Shown piece by piece: positions 11,181-23,405 of a stretch of DNA of 64,000 bases (its first letter is position 1; each line of letters starts with the position of its first letter). Made by a program: the position numbers and the translations under genes. The stretch covers positions 22,924,501 through 22,988,500 of the forward strand of contig CM057476.1 in NCBI GenBank assembly GCA_030035585.1. The letters are read 5' to 3'. Below the pieces are notes generated by a model. The model saw only the letters and a list, made by a program, of their open reading frames with translations, had not been told where the DNA came from and did not search any database. The DNA comes from Dugong dugon (lineage: Eukaryota > Chordata > Mammalia > Sirenia > Dugongidae).

Positions 11181-12177
11181 CTAAAGGCTCAATATCCCAA
11201 AGATAGTGAAAATGCAGATGAAAAGACTGAAGTCAGTCAAGCATTACTTGCCTGGGCTTGGTAACTGATTGATCGGGGGGAGGGGGAAGGGGGACAAAGC
11301 AAATTCTGAACTGCAAAAATTTAAAACCTGTGTGACTGTAAAAAGGATGATATTTTTAAGAGATGATGGATAGCTTCCAAGAAGTTATGCATGCTATGAT
11401 ATACACTGGCTTTAAAGGTGGCCTCCCCCAAGTAGGTGTGTGTTCAGCAGGTAATTTAGGGGGGAAATGGGATTAAATTCAAGAGACAGGGCAAGTGTAG
11501 GAGTAAGAATGTAACTGACTGATAGATTTAATTCAAGGAAATCACTATTATCTACTATAAGAATCATCTGGCGTGTTTTAGAAATTACTTGATAACTTAC
11601 TTTATTCTCAAAGATATGAGACGTCCATACTACAAAAGTGTTTGTATAATGTTTGCAAAGGTGCCCATAAAATTCTAATGATGAACCAAACAATAAGGAG
11701 AGCCAACAAAAAGATTCAGGCAGGTCTGTTTTAATGCCAGCAAGAACTCTTTTCCCAATTACTACAATTAAACCTCTGCTTGGTTAGAAACAGTCTGTCA
11801 ATGTGAAACAATGCAGCAAAATAAAAAACTGTCCATGTTTCCCATGAATACTTGCCAGATAAAGACCATTTAGAGGTAAGACTGAAAGGAGCTCTCTGGT
11901 GCTACAAGCAACCTCCCCATGACACAAGCAGGTCATTCACATCTCAGAGTAAGAGCAGTTTGGGTGACCTTGAATATTTACATGTTTGAAGAGGTAGAAT
12001 ATAATGTGCTTATGTCAAAGGCATAACTCCAAGGGATGGTTAAACATATTAAGCACTAACAAACAGTCAGTGGCCTATCTTTTCTTTCCCTTTTAACAGT
12101 ACATTGGGCATAAGGTAGGGACAGGGAAGGATTAACTAAGGACACACTTCAATTCCATCCCCAAGGGGAAGGTTAAA
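11181..12177. other. Intron-like sequence
   Basis: No gene or clear repeat seen. A G-rich run (gatcggggggagggggaagg) lies at 11271-11290. Confidence 0.4.
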
Positions 12178-12192
12178 AAATAAACTCTCTAC

Positions 12193-12779
12193 AAAGACAC
12201 AAGGAAAGTATTAGCCCAAGAGACAGAAAGGCCCACATAAACCAAAGACTCCCATCAGCCTAAGCCCAGAAGAACTAGATGGTACCCAGCTACCAGCAAT
12301 GATCGCCCTGACAGGGAACACAACAGAGAGTCCCTGACAGAACGGGAGAAAAGTAGGGGGTAGAACTCAAATTCTAGTAAATAGATCAGACTTAATGATT
12401 GGACTGAGACTGGAGGAACCCCGGAAGACATGGCCCTTGGGCTCTCTAGCCCGAAACTAAAACCATTCCCAAGGCCAACTCTTCAGACAAAGATTAGACT
12501 GGACTATGGAACATAAAATGATACCCATGAAGAGTGTGCTTCTTAGCTCAAGTAGATACATGAGACTAAACAGGCAGCTCCTGTCTGGAGGTGAGATGAG
12601 AAGGCAGAGAGGGTCAGGAGCTGGTTGAATGGACACGGGAAATCAGGGGTGGAAAGGAGAAATGCGCTGTCACAGTATAGGAAGTGCAACTAGGGTCACA
12701 TTAACAATGTATGTATAAATTTTTGTAGGAGACACTAAAATGAATTGTAAACTTTCACTTAAAGCACAATAAAATAATA
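12193..12779 (+). mobile_element. Short L1 3' end
   Basis: A 5'-truncated L1 consisting only of 3' UTR, from caaagacacaaggaaag to cacttaaagcacaataaaat. The flanks aataaactctcta (near 12180-12192) and aataaaccctcta (near 12780-12792) form a target duplication with one mismatch. Same lineage as the L1 at 51293-53082. Confidence 0.87.
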
Positions 12780-12792
12780 ATAATAAACCCTC

Positions 12793-14579
12793 TAAAGTTA
12801 CCTGAAATAAGAGGTAAAATTTTTACCATCACTTATACTGCAGACGGGATTCTAACTATTGTAAGAGAAACCCCTAAAGAGAATAAAAATCAATATAATT
12901 GAATATTAAGTACTATAAAATTGGATAACACAGTATAGCTTCATTGGAGGGGTAACCTAACACAATATACTCAAAGTTCTTTTCTGGAAGATAATGAGTT
13001 AATAACTAGGAAGAAGTGTATGGAAGCCCTGAGAGGGCCAGAAGGAATGGAGAGCTACTCTGAGCTCACATACAGCACCTATGTAACAGTTTATGTGATC
13101 AACTGTCTGTCACCTGACATATCTACTTTAAAAAGAGTAAAGCAGCACACTGACCTGGACCATTTATAAAGTAAAAGAACCTAAACTACAAAAACTAATC
13201 AGATTGAACCTCTGAAACAAAGTAAGTTCTGCTTTATGAAAACAGTTCTCTTATCCATGACACTAAAGGTCATCTTATTAAATGTTAGAAACTTATGCAC
13301 TGTATAATCATAAATACGATATAGCTATGCCTTGAACTATAACTTTGTTTAGGTTCACACAATATTTTTAGGTGATCAGGCTCACTGAAACACTTGAAAT
13401 TTATTCTTTCAGAAAACACTGGAAGATTAATAAACATGTCCTGTTTCCAAGATCCAGAGGTCTTGCAACCATGACCTTATGATTGTCTTAGTAAGGTTCC
13501 TATTATACTTTGATAATGTTTAAGCACATATTACTCTCTTATAAGATTTGTGTATTCTGACATAATCATCAACCAATCAAAAATATTTTGTTCAAAGTTC
13601 CTGATAAAATTGTATATACAGCACTTTCAAAATCTTAATCAGAGCACTAATTCATTCAATCATGACATGTTGCCCAACTTTAAAGCTGTCTATTAAACCT
13701 GCATACCAATCTGTTAATGGTGTTCTGAGATGTTTATTTTTGACAAACCAAATTCACGTCGAAAAACTAAGACTTAGGCCAGGCCTCCCAAAATGATGGG
13801 AGATGGGGCTGGGGGGGCAGGGGCGGGGGAGGTAGGGCATCAAAATAGCACTTTCATAGCTAGGCTACATTTTAACTTCAAAAGAACAACAGAACCATAA
13901 TAAATGATAATTTATTATATTTGTAGAAAGTTTTAATATTTATAGAAAAATTTATTGCCTGTTTTTAGTATTTATAATAATTTTAAAAATTTAATCAAAT
14001 GTCTATATTTGTTCCTTATTTTAGTAACATGTTAAGAACTAAAAATTTTTTTTAATTACATATGACTCTTCTTTCACTGTTCCGTGGTTCAATGGCTGTA
14101 GGTGAAAAAGTTTCACCGCTCGCATTTTATACCTTTCCAAGGAAAAGGAATGTCCTTCAGTGAACTTCAAATTTTGGAAGTTCTGCTTATTTGGATAGAC
14201 ATTATTTACATATACAACTATGGTCATCCATAGGAAGCTTTTGGGGTCCAGGCCAAATTCTACTTCCTGGTCCACCTTCCCATACATATATTTCTATCCA
14301 GGTGGAATCAGATCACAATGAGCATTACAGGCAAACTTGAAGGAGAAAACAAACGTGGGCATGTCACTGATCCTCTTTGGGCTTTATCTTCCTTCTGAAG
14401 AAATGAAAAACCTGGCATCAATGATTTCTAATGTCCTTTCCAAATATGGCATTCCATGATTGGATTCCAAACAATGAAACTTCTAAAAGGGGAACAGGAA
14501 GCCCAAAGGCTGTGTATGTTTAAGGGTGGATTTTCTCTCTAAGGAATCCTAGAATTTTAAAGCTGAAATGGTCCCCTGG
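12793..14579. other. Intron-like sequence with a G-rich run
   Basis: No recognisable gene. A minus-strand 82-codon frame at 14039-14287 (starts MYGKVDQEVEFGLDPKS) has no splice context or family match that I can name. It may be an old repeat. The G-rich run at 13795-13840 is listed separately. Confidence 0.4.
13795..13840 (+). other. G-rich run, possible G-quadruplex
   Basis: Reads gatgggagatggggctgggg, then gggcaggggcgggggagg and taggg: at least five runs of three or more G within about 45 bases, in an otherwise AT-rich region. The pattern meets the usual G3+N1-7 rule on the plus strand. Confidence 0.6.
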
Positions 14580-14714
14580 AGTTTACCTAATACAATCTGA
14601 TAACTTCATCTCTTTGAGTCTTGATTTCTTCATCTGTAATATAGTACTAATATACTAATACACTACTTTCTTGCCAGGCTACTGGAAGAATTAGAGCTAG
14701 TATCTGCCTACCAA

Positions 14715-14921
14715 GGAGCCCTGGTGGTGCAGTGGTTAAAGCACTCAGCAGCTAACCGAAAGGTCTGCGGTGTGAACCCACGAGCTGCTCCATGGAAGAT
14801 GTAGCAGCCTGCTTCTGTAAAAGATTTACAGCCTTGGAAACCCTAAGGGGCAGTTCTACTCTGCGCTATACAGGGACACTATGAGTCAGGATTGATTTGA
14901 CGGCAATGAGCTCTTTTTTTT
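14715..14921 (+). mobile_element. AfroSINE, near full length
   Basis: One of the best preserved heads in the window: ggagccctggtggtgcagtg, gttaaagcactcagcagcta, then the body and tail (actatgagtcaggattgatt, tgacggcaatgagc) and a T run. The head resembles a tRNA with A- and B-box regions. Inserted in MIR. Confidence 0.93.
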
Positions 14922-14960
14922 GGGGTGGGGGTGGGGAGGGGCGTGTACCTATCACATGGA

Positions 14961-15114
14961 GGAGCCCGGCTGGCACATGGTTAAGAGCTCAGGCTGCTAA
15001 CAAAAAGATTGGCAGTTCGAATCCACCAGCCACTCCTTGGAAGCTCTATGGGGCAGCTCTACTCTGCCCTATAGAGTCACTACGAGTTGGAACTGACTTG
15101 ACAGCAATGGGTTT
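14961..15114 (+). mobile_element. AfroSINE
   Basis: Starts ggagcccggctggcacatgg and ends cagcaatgggttt. The target duplication ta(t/c)cacatgga lies at 14950-14960 and 15115-15125. It lacks part of the middle body found in the neighbour at 14715. Confidence 0.92.
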
Positions 15115-15165
15115 TACCACATGGAAGGTACTCAATAAATGGCAGCTATCATTTGGTCCAAACTT

Positions 15166-15585
15166 CTTCCTTTTCCAGAAAAAAAAAAAAAAAAAAATAA
15201 GACCAGAGAGATAATGGCTGTTCCAAGGTGACAGGCTGGTATCAGATGCCAGATCTCCTTAATCCCTGTTCAGCCTTCTTCTCTCACTTGGGTCCTTCTC
15301 AAAGTGAATTTCCAAGTGTATGGTTCCCACCCCAAGGCTGAGTATCTATTAATTTTCAGAATCTTAGGAGCTTATCTCCATTTCTAATAAATAAAAAACA
15401 AGAGAGAACAACACAGCTAAACTTAAGGGTCAAGTGTTACAGAGAGATCCAGAGAAAGAAGAGGAACTTTCCGGAACTGTTCTCTTTACATCTTCATACT
15501 TTTTCATGTTGCTATAATGTGGTTTATAAAAAATCAATGAAGAGTAGCTAAAGGAGCAATTATTATACCATTAAAAATATGCAGT
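15166..15585. other. Intron-like sequence
   Basis: An A run at 15180-15197, then sequence with no element or exon that I can name. Confidence 0.4.
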
Positions 15586-16790
15586 AAAGAGGACTTTTTT
15601 TTTTTAATATTTTATTGTACTTCAGGTGAAAGCTTACAGAACAAATAGTTTCTCATGAAACAGTAGTACACATGTTGTTTTATGACATTCGTTAACAACC
15701 CCACAACATATTAACCCTCTAACTTCTCAACCTTTTTTTTTTTTTTTTTTTTTTTTTTGGTGAAAATACACATAGCCAAAGATAGACAGTTTCAAAAATT
15801 TCTACATACACAGTTCAGTGACATCGACTACGCTCTTCCAATTGTGCTGTTATTCTCATTTAAGATGAAGGCTTACAGAAGAAAATAGTTTCTCATTTAA
15901 CAGTTACTACAAATGTTGCCCTATGACAATGGTTTACAATCTCACAACACATCAACAATATCCTTACTCAACCTTGGGTTCCCTATCACCAGCTTCCTTA
16001 TCCCCTTCTGCCTTCCAGCCCTTGTCACTGGACTCCTGTACCTCGTTAGTCTCATTTGGTTTTACGGGGCTGTCCACTACCAAGCTGAACAGTGAACCTC
16101 GGAGGTAACTTCACCACTGAGCTAAAAGGGTGACTGGAAGCCATACTCTCGAGGTTTCTCCAGTCTCCTTTAGGCCAGTAAATCTGGTCTTTTTTTTGTG
16201 TGTGTGAGTTAGAATTATGCTCTACATCCTTCTCCAGCTCTGTCCAGAACCCTCTGTTGTGACCCTGGTCAGAGCAGTCAGTGGTGGTAGCCGGGCACCA
16301 TCTAGCTGTACTGGACTCAGTCCGGTGGAGGCCTTGGTAGCTGTGGACCATTAGTCCTTCGGACTAATCTTTTCCTTGTCTCCTGTTCTCTTCATTCTCC
16401 CTTGCTCCCGAAGGGATGAGACCAGTGGAGTATCTTAGATGGCTGCGCACAGGCTTTTAAGACCCCAGACGCTACTCACCAAGGTACAATGTAGCGCACT
16501 GTCTTTATAAGCTGTGTCATGCCAATTGAGCTAGATGATCCCCGAGACAGTGGTCCCAACAACCCTCCGCCCAGCAATTCAGTCCCTCAGGGAGTTTGGA
16601 TGTGTCTGTGGGGCTTCCATTACCTTTCCTTGTACAGGTTGTGCTAGTTTCCCCTCTATTGTGTACTGTCTCACCCTTCACACAAGATACCACTTATCTA
16701 TTGCCTATTTAGTATTCCCCCCCCACCCCTCCCATCCCTGGTAACCAACAAAGATTGTTACATTTTGTGTGTGAACTTTTTCATGAGTTT

Positions 16791-17507
16791 TTACAATAGA
16801 GGTCTCATACAATATTTGTCCTTTTGTGATTGACTTATTTCACTCTGCATAATGTCCTCCAGTTTCATCCATGTTATGAGATGATTCACAGATTCATTGT
16901 TCTTCTTTCTCGTTGCATAGTACTCCATTGTGTGTATGTACCATAGTTTGTTTATCCATTCATTTGTCGATGGGCTTCTAGGTTGTTTCCATCGTTTTGC
17001 TACTGTGAACAATGCTGCCATGAACATAGGTGTGCATATGTCTATTCGAGTGACGACTCTGATTTCTCTAGGATATATTCCTAGGAGTGGGATTGCTGGA
17101 TCGAATGGTATGTCTATTTCTAGCTTTCTGAGGAAGCGCCATATCATTTTCCAAAATGGTTGTATCATTTTGCATTCCCAACAGCAGTGCATAAGAGTTC
17201 CCATCTCCCCGCAGCCCCTCCAACATTTGTTATTTCCAGTGTTTTTGATTCGTGCCAGTAATGCCGGGGTGAGACGGTAACTCATTGTGGTTTTAATTTG
17301 CATTTCTCTGATGGCTAGTGATCGCGAGCATTTCCTCATGTGTCTGTTGGCCATTTGAATGTCTTCTTTGGTGAAGTGTCTGTTCATTTCCTTTGCCCAT
17401 TTTCTAATAGTATTATTGGCCTTTTGTTGTAGAGGTGTCGGATTTTCTTGTAGATTATGGAGATCAGACCTTTGTCTCATTTGTACTGTCCAAAAATTTT
17501 TTCCCAA
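16791..17507 (-). pseudogene. L1 M ORF2 C-terminal part
   Basis: A 238-codon open frame for the ORF2 C-terminus: [15 protein letters not shown], the Cys-rich region [42 protein letters not shown] and the final CMRPLL. The upstream RT frame ends in a stop at about 17561, and the two are in different frames. The C-terminal region of L1 ORF2 aids RNA binding and retrotransposition. Alone it is not expected to act as a reverse transcriptase. Confidence 0.88.
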
Positions 17508-17560
17508 TCTGTAGGTTCACTTTTTACTCTTTTGGTGAAGTCTTTTGAAGAGCATAGGGG

Positions 17561-19009
17561 TTAGATTTTTAGAAGATCCCAGTTATCTAGCTTATCTGTT
17601 GGGGTTTGTGCGTTGACGTTTACGGTTTCTATCCTGTTAATGCCATGTATTAAGGCCTCAAGTGTTGGTCCTATTTTTTCTTCTATGAACTTTATACTTT
17701 TAGGCTTTATATTCAGATCTTTGATCCATTTTGAAGTCGTTTTTGTATACAGTGTGAGGTATGGGTCCTGTTTCATTTTTTTGCAAATGGATATCCAGTT
17801 TTGCCAGCACCATTTGTTAAAAAGACTGTCTTTTCCCCATTTGATGGACTTTGGGCCCTTGTCGAAAATCAGGTTACGGTAGGTGGATGGATTTACATCT
17901 GGGTTCTCAATTCTTTTCCATTGGTCAATGTATCTGTTGTTGTACCAGTACCAGGCTGTTTTGACTACTGTAGCTGTATAGAAGGTTCTGAAGTCAGGTA
18001 GTGTGAGTCCTCCAACTTTATTCTTCTTCTTCAGTGGTGCCTTACTTATTCGGGGCTTCTTCCCTTTCCATATAAAGTGAATGATTAGTTTTTCCATCTC
18101 TTTGAAGAATGTTGTTCGTATTTGGATCAGGGTTGCGTTGTATTTGTAAATTGCTTTGGATAGAATTGACATTTTCACAATGTTGAGTCTGCCTATCCAT
18201 GAGCATGGTATGTTTTTCCATTTATGTAGATCTCTTTGGGTTTCATGCAGTAGTGTTTTATAGTTTTCTTTGTATAGGTCTTTTACATCCCTGGTCAGAT
18301 TTCTGCCTAAGTGTTTTATCTTTTTAGGGGCTACTGAAAATGGTATTGATTTCCTGATTTCCTTTTCATCGTTCTCCTTATTGGTGTATAGGAATCCAAC
18401 TGATTTTTTAATGTTTAGCTTGTATCCTGCTACTCTGCTGAATCTTTCTATTAGTTCCAGTAGATTTCTCATGGAGTCTTTAGGGTTTTCTATGTATAGT
18501 ATCATATCATCTGCAAACAGGGACAGTTTAATTTCTTCATTACCAATTTGGATGCCCTTTCTTTCTTTTACTTGCCTTATTGCTCTAGCTAGAACTTCCA
18601 GCACAATGTTAAATAGAAGTGGTGATAAAGGGCATCCTTGTCTTGTTCCTGTTTTCAAGGGGAATGTTTTCAGCCTCTCTCCATTAAGAATGATGTTGGC
18701 TGTTGGTTTTGCATAGATGCCCATTATTATGTTGAGAAATTTCCCTTCTATACCTAGTTGATTGAGAGTTTTTATCAGGAATGGGTGTTGGACTTTGTCA
18801 AATGCCTTTTCTGCATCAACTGATATGATCATGTGATTCTTTTCTTTCCTTTTATTTATATGGTGAATTATGTTGATTGATTTTCTAATGTTGAACCATC
18901 CGTGCATACCTGGTATGAATCCTACTTGGTCATGGTGTCTGATTTTTTTGAGATGATGCTGAATTCTATTGGCTAGAATTTTGTTCAGAATTTTTGCATC
19001 TACATTCAT
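17561..19009 (-). pseudogene. L1 M ORF2 reverse transcriptase part
   Basis: A 482-codon open frame from [15 protein letters not shown] to WDLLKI. It has the RT motifs of L1 ORF2: [41 protein letters not shown], the catalytic FADDMILY and [14 protein letters not shown]. The upstream EN domain is absent because the element is 5' truncated. The frame ends at a TAA after LLKI, a stop also found in copy P but not in L1s at 5893, 28185 or 51293. Confidence 0.92.
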
Positions 19010-19199
19010 GAGAGATATTGGTCTGTAATTTTCTTTTTTTTGTGATGTCTTTGCCTGGTTTTGGTATCAGCATTATGCTGGCTTCATAGAATGAATTTGA
19101 AGTGTTGCTTCCTCATCTATGCTCTGAAATAGCTTGAGCAGTACTGGTACAAGCTCTTCTGTAAATGTTTTGTAGAATTCTCCAGTGAAGCCGTCTGGG

Positions 19200-19598
19200 T
19201 CAGGGCTTTTTTTGGTTGGGAGTTTTTTTTATTATCTTTTCAATCTCTTCTCTTGTTATGGGTCTGTTCAGATTTTCAACATCACTTTGTTGTAGTTTGG
19301 GTAGGCTGTGTGTTTCTAGAAATTTATCCATTTCCTCTAGGTTTTCAAATTTGTTGGAGTACAGTTTTTCATAATATTCTGTTATAATCTTTTTTATTTC
19401 ACTTGGGTCTGTTGTAATGTCCCCCATTTCATTTCTTATTTGGGTTATTTGTGTCCTGTCCCGTTTTTCTTTTGTCAGTCTGGCCAGTGGTTTGTCAAAT
19501 TTGTTGATTCTTTCAAAGAACCAACTTTTGGTTTTGTTGATTCCTTCTATTGTTCTTCTGTTCTCTATGTCATTTATTTCTGCTCTGATCTTTACCAT
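19200..19598 (-). pseudogene. L1 M ORF2 linker fragment
   Basis: A 132-codon frame matching the L1 ORF2 stretch between EN and [61 protein letters not shown] and [15 protein letters not shown]. It continues the RT piece in another frame. This same stretch is missing from copy P. Confidence 0.88.
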
Positions 19599-19738
19599 TT
19601 CCTTTCTTCGGGTGGTTGTGGGCCTTTTTTTGCTGTTCTCTTTCTATTTGTTTGAGTTCTGTAGTTAATGTTTTGATTTTGTCCCTTTCTTTTTTTTTTG
19701 ATATATGCATTTATTGCTATAAATTGTCCAAAAAGGAC

Positions 19739-19976
19739 ATATTTTTCAAGAAAACCACACAGCGTCTCAGAAGTAATGTTATATTCTTTTTTAAATAGCA
19801 ACTATTGTTATCAATGATTATAAGTAAATGAAAAAATACTGAAAATATTTTGTCACTGTACCATGTTTATATTTTAGTTCAAACTGCATAATAAATGTTA
19901 AGAAACCAGTATATTTTGATATACAAACAATTTAAGGTTGATAAAAAGAAGGGCAATTTTCCTTCACAAAAAAGTT
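19739..19976. other. Spacer between two head-to-head L1s
   Basis: About 240 bp of AT-rich single-copy-looking sequence between the 5' end of M (minus) and the 5' end of P (plus). No element recognised. Confidence 0.5.
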
Positions 19977-20015
19977 GCTGGGGCAGAGACAACATGGCGC
20001 TATATACAGAAGCAC
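19977..20015 (+). promoter_or_regulatory. Likely L1 5' UTR start with a YY1-like site
   Basis: The L1 5' end reads ctggggcagagacaacatgg then cgc. Human L1 starts with a YY1 site (caagatggc) that sets the transcription start. The form here, caacatggc, differs by one base. Role inferred by position and similarity only. Confidence 0.45.
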
Positions 20016-20194
20016 CATGCCATCCCTCTGCAGCAAAACCCCCCAAAGTAAGTAAAACAGATACAAACATCAATCCTAGAATCCTAAGCATCAAACGAAG
20101 GAATAAAGAACTCGATCAAGCATCTGAAGGAATAAGAAACAGAGAACAGAGAATGAGGAGAACTACAGAGTGGAGGTCCCCTACAAGCCAATGA

Positions 20195-21610
20195 GGCATG
20201 GATTCACCACCTTGGACCTCAGCCACCAAGGATCATGGACAAGAAGTACAGGCAGGCAACTTCAAGGGGCTCCCAACAGGAGACAGAGCACCAGTAACCA
20301 GGGACAGACGCTTTCCCACCCTTCACCCTTCTGTCCTCTACGCGGACTGCTCCGCTGTCCAATGGGCCACGGTCACTCAGCCAGAGAGACACCATCTCAC
20401 TGCTGCCCAGGTCTGCCCCGCCCCCACCAGCCAGCCTCTTCAGCACCATTTTGTTTGTTTCTTTCTTTTTGGTATTGTTTTTGTGGCTTTTTTTTGTTGC
20501 TTCTCACTCTCCTTTCCTTCCTTTCCTTTCTCCTGCCCAGCTAGCCCCATGTACAGTCCCCTCCACTTCATGATGGGTTGTAATTTTTTGGTTTGCCTGC
20601 TTGTTTTTTTTTCTTCCTGTTTCTTCTTTTACTCCTTTGCTTCCTTTCCTTTCTCCTGCCCATCCAGTCCTGTACACCACCACTGCCCCTTCTCAAGGGG
20701 CTGCATTGCACCACTCGGCTGGAGAGTCACTGCGTGCAGCCTCCCCAGGTATGCACTGCCATCACCGACCAGCTTCCACAGTGACATTTTATTTAGTTAG
20801 TTTTGTTTGTTTGTTTTCCTGTGTTTTTTTGTTGTTTCTTCTCTCTCCCTCCCTTCCTTCCTTTCTGCTCTCCTGCCCACCTGGCCGCATGCACCACCCC
20901 TCCCTTCTTGGACGGTGGTGCTATACCACTCAGCTAGAGAGCCTCTGGCACACAGCCACCCTGGGTCTGTGCCACCCCCACAGGCCAGCTTCCTCAATGC
21001 CGTATTTATTTCTCTTTATCTTTCCCCTTCTCCCTCCCACCTTGACCCCGCACTATCTCTGCCACTTCCTGATGGGCCATGCCATACTGCCTGGTGAAAG
21101 AGACATCATATCGTTGCTTCCCCAACTCTGCCCTGCCCCCAACAGCTGCCTCCCCCACAGCCATTTTTTGTTGTTGTTGAGTTTTTTAATTTATTTATTT
21201 AGTTAGTTTATTTATTGGTTAGTTTCTTCTCTTTTCCCTCTTTCCCTTCCTTTCTCCTGCCAACCAAGCCCTGTGCGCCACCCATGCTCCTTCTCGACAG
21301 GCTGAGACTCACTGCTTGGCGAAAGAGCTACCTACACATAGCCTCACAGGGTCTATCCCACCCCCACCTGTATTGCCATTTTATTTACCTCTTTTTTCCT
21401 TCATTTTTTTTGTTTTTGTTTCTCTCTCGTTTCTCTTCTTTCACTCACCCACTTAGCTGTGCACATCACATCCTCTCCCTTCCCCCTGCTTATCTACCCC
21501 TAGACCCCACCCTTCACTGCCCCAGCCCCTCCCTGTCAGCCCTAGTTCAAGCCATAAACTACCCACCCCCACCCCTCTACCCCTACTGGACCCACCCTGC
21601 TTCACCATAG
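20195..21610 (+). repeat. L1 5' UTR tandem monomers
   Basis: A pyrimidine-rich and CCACC-rich block repeats about six times at a spacing of roughly 120 to 220 bp. Each unit has a T-rich stretch (ttcctttcctttctcctgcc at 20519, 20641; similar at 20851, 21030, 21246 and 21438), then a catgcaccac/cactcggct-like segment and a gccacccccacaggcc-like segment. Units differ by substitutions and length. Tandem 5' UTR monomers are known as promoter units in mouse L1. This is an independent-looking set. Confidence 0.78.
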
Positions 21611-21639
21611 CTGTGACTGCCCCCATACACATGGACAAG

Positions 21640-23036
21640 GTGGTAAGGAGTATCATTCCCACAAGTGAGCAAGCAACAAAACATGCCCATCTTGCATGCC
21701 CAGACATAACCAAATTAAAAAAAAAGCAGGACAAAACTAACAAATCTACAATCAATAAGCAAAGAAAATAATTTCTGAATGTCCTGGAGACAGCTATAAA
21801 AACCAAATCCACTGCCGTCAAGTCAATTCTGAGTCATAGCAACCTTATAGGACAGAGCAGAACTGCTCCACAGGGTTTCCAAGGAGCAACTGGTGGATTC
21901 GAACTGTCGACCTTTAGTCAGCAGCCAAACGCTTGACCACTGCACCACCAGAGCTCCCTGGAGACAGCAAACAATATCAAAATATATAAAAAAAAGAGAA
22001 CAGGATAGCTCCAGAAATCAACCAAAATAAAACACCAGATGACCTTCCACTAGAAGAAAAGGCACTGGAACTACCTGATAGGGAATTCAAAACTCTATCA
22101 TTCAGGGTTCTCCAAGAGATTAAGAAAACTGGAAGGAAAAAAAAAAAAAAATCATGGAAACTACAGACAAAATCAGGGAAACTACAGACAAAGCAATGGA
22201 AGAATTTAGGAAAATAATACGGGACCAAAATGTCAAAATAAATAAACTAGAAATAATACAAAAACACCAATTAGAAAGTCAAAAAATAAATAACAAGATT
22301 TCAGAAACCAACAGTGCAACAGAAGATTTTATGACCAAATCTGAAATGACAGAAGACAGGATCAGCAAAACTGAAGACAAATTTGATAGATACCACTTTT
22401 GAGAAAAGAAGAAAAATGAAGAAACTCTGAGAACGATGTGGTATACAATCAAAAGCAAAAATTTACATGTGATCAGAGTTCCAGAACAAGGGGAGAAAAT
22501 GGAAAACACAGAGAGGATCATTAAAGATTTGCTGACAAGAAATTTATCTAATATCATGAAAGATGAAAAGCTGACCATCTAAGAAATTCAACAAAGCCCA
22601 TATAGGACAGACCCAAAAGAAAATCACCAAAACATATAATCATACTCACTAAAACCAAAGACAAAGAAAGAATCCCGAAAGCAGCTCAAGAAAAACAAAA
22701 AGTCACATACAAAGAGGAAGCAATAAGACTGAACTATGATGACTAGGCAGAAACCATGCAGACAAGAAGGCAATGGGATGACATATACAAAACCTTTAAA
22801 GAAAAAAACCACCAACCAAGAATAATATATTCAGCAAAACTCTCATTCAAATATGATGGCAGTATTAGGACATTTCCAGAAAAACAGAAATTAAGGGTGT
22901 CTGTAAAAACCAAAATAAACTTACCAGAATTAATAAATGTAGTCGTTCAGTTAGACAACCAAAACATCAGGCAAAAACCTGAATCTAGGACACAAGACAG
23001 CATCAGCCAGATACCAAACCTAAATCATGAACTCTG
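21640..23036 (+). pseudogene. L1 P ORF1
   Basis: Several frames give an L1 ORF1 order: an N-terminal part (PDDLPLEEKALELPDREFKT near 22030), a coiled coil (TDKIRETTDKAMEEFRKIIR, 22160-22400), an RRM-like part (LHVIRVPEQGEKMENTERI near 22460) and the C-terminal domain (ETMQTRRQWDDIYKTFKEKN, QPRIIYSAKLSFKYDGS). It ends ...NLNHEL at 23036. L1 ORF1 is an RNA-binding trimer. Frames change several times and an AfroSINE interrupts the start, so it is a pseudogene. The start is not fixed. Confidence 0.82.
21795..21956 (-). mobile_element. AfroSINE inside L1 P
   Basis: Minus-strand AfroSINE with an exact 12-bp target duplication, cctggagacagc, at 21783-21794 and 21957-21968. It lies in the ORF1 N-terminal region of L1 P, so P inserted first. 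Confidence 0.95.
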
Positions 23037-23405
23037 AAGCATTAAACAAAACTAAAAGATTTACAACAGGAAACCAGAGGGGTCAATCTGTAAATGACAA
23101 CAACATGAGAACAATAAAAGAGGGAATAAATGGTGTATTAAGTTTAGAACTTTCAAATGGAAAGGAAGTCAACGCAATATCAAGTAATAAAACACTGGTT
23201 TAAACCTGGAAGATACGAGCAAATTTCAAGGTAACCACAAAGAAAGTTAACAAACCTACTCATCAAAATAAAGAAGAAAAACCCAGTCTAAGTAAATGCA
23301 AAATCTACAAAAACTAAGGAAAAAATCCACAAACAAAAGGAATTCAGCACAGAACAGGAAGAGGAACAAAGAAAAAATCAGCACTGGAAAAAGAAGTACT
23401 ACAAA

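Larger units (their letters stand above)
14580..15165 (-). mobile_element. MIR SINE, split by two AfroSINEs
   Basis: The left part (14585-14712) reads cttgatttcttcatctgtaa and the right part (15115-15165) reads ggtactcaataaatggcagc. Both match the antisense form of MIR (cctcatctgtaaaatg ... gtgctcaataaatg). Two AfroSINEs in plus orientation lie between them. MIR predates placental radiation, so the order of events is clear. Confidence 0.7.
15595..19729 (-). mobile_element. L1 copy M, 5'-truncated, minus strand
   Basis: A 4.1-kb L1 read from 19729 down to 15595. It begins in the ORF2 linker (FIAINAYIKKK), keeps the reverse transcriptase with FADDMILY, the C-terminal zinc-knuckle-like region ([11 protein letters not shown]...CCWEC) and a long 3' UTR ending in a composite tail. 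Flanks aaagaggac (15586-15594) and aaaaaggac (19730-19738) are a likely target duplication with one mismatch. Its ORF2 reading is broken by stops and a frame change. It is the closest relative of copy P in the window. Confidence 0.93.

Noticed and set aside
14039-14287. 82-codon minus-strand frame as an exon or processed pseudogene
   Set aside because: No convincing splice sites, A tail or recognised protein family.
17561-19009. Long open frame that might be a host gene
   Set aside because: It is L1 ORF2 reverse transcriptase ([26 protein letters not shown]), part of L1 copy M.
20198-21206. Two frames of about 200 codons rich in Phe, Leu and Ser
   Set aside because: They arise from the pyrimidine-rich tandem repeats of the L1 5' UTR and have no domain signature.
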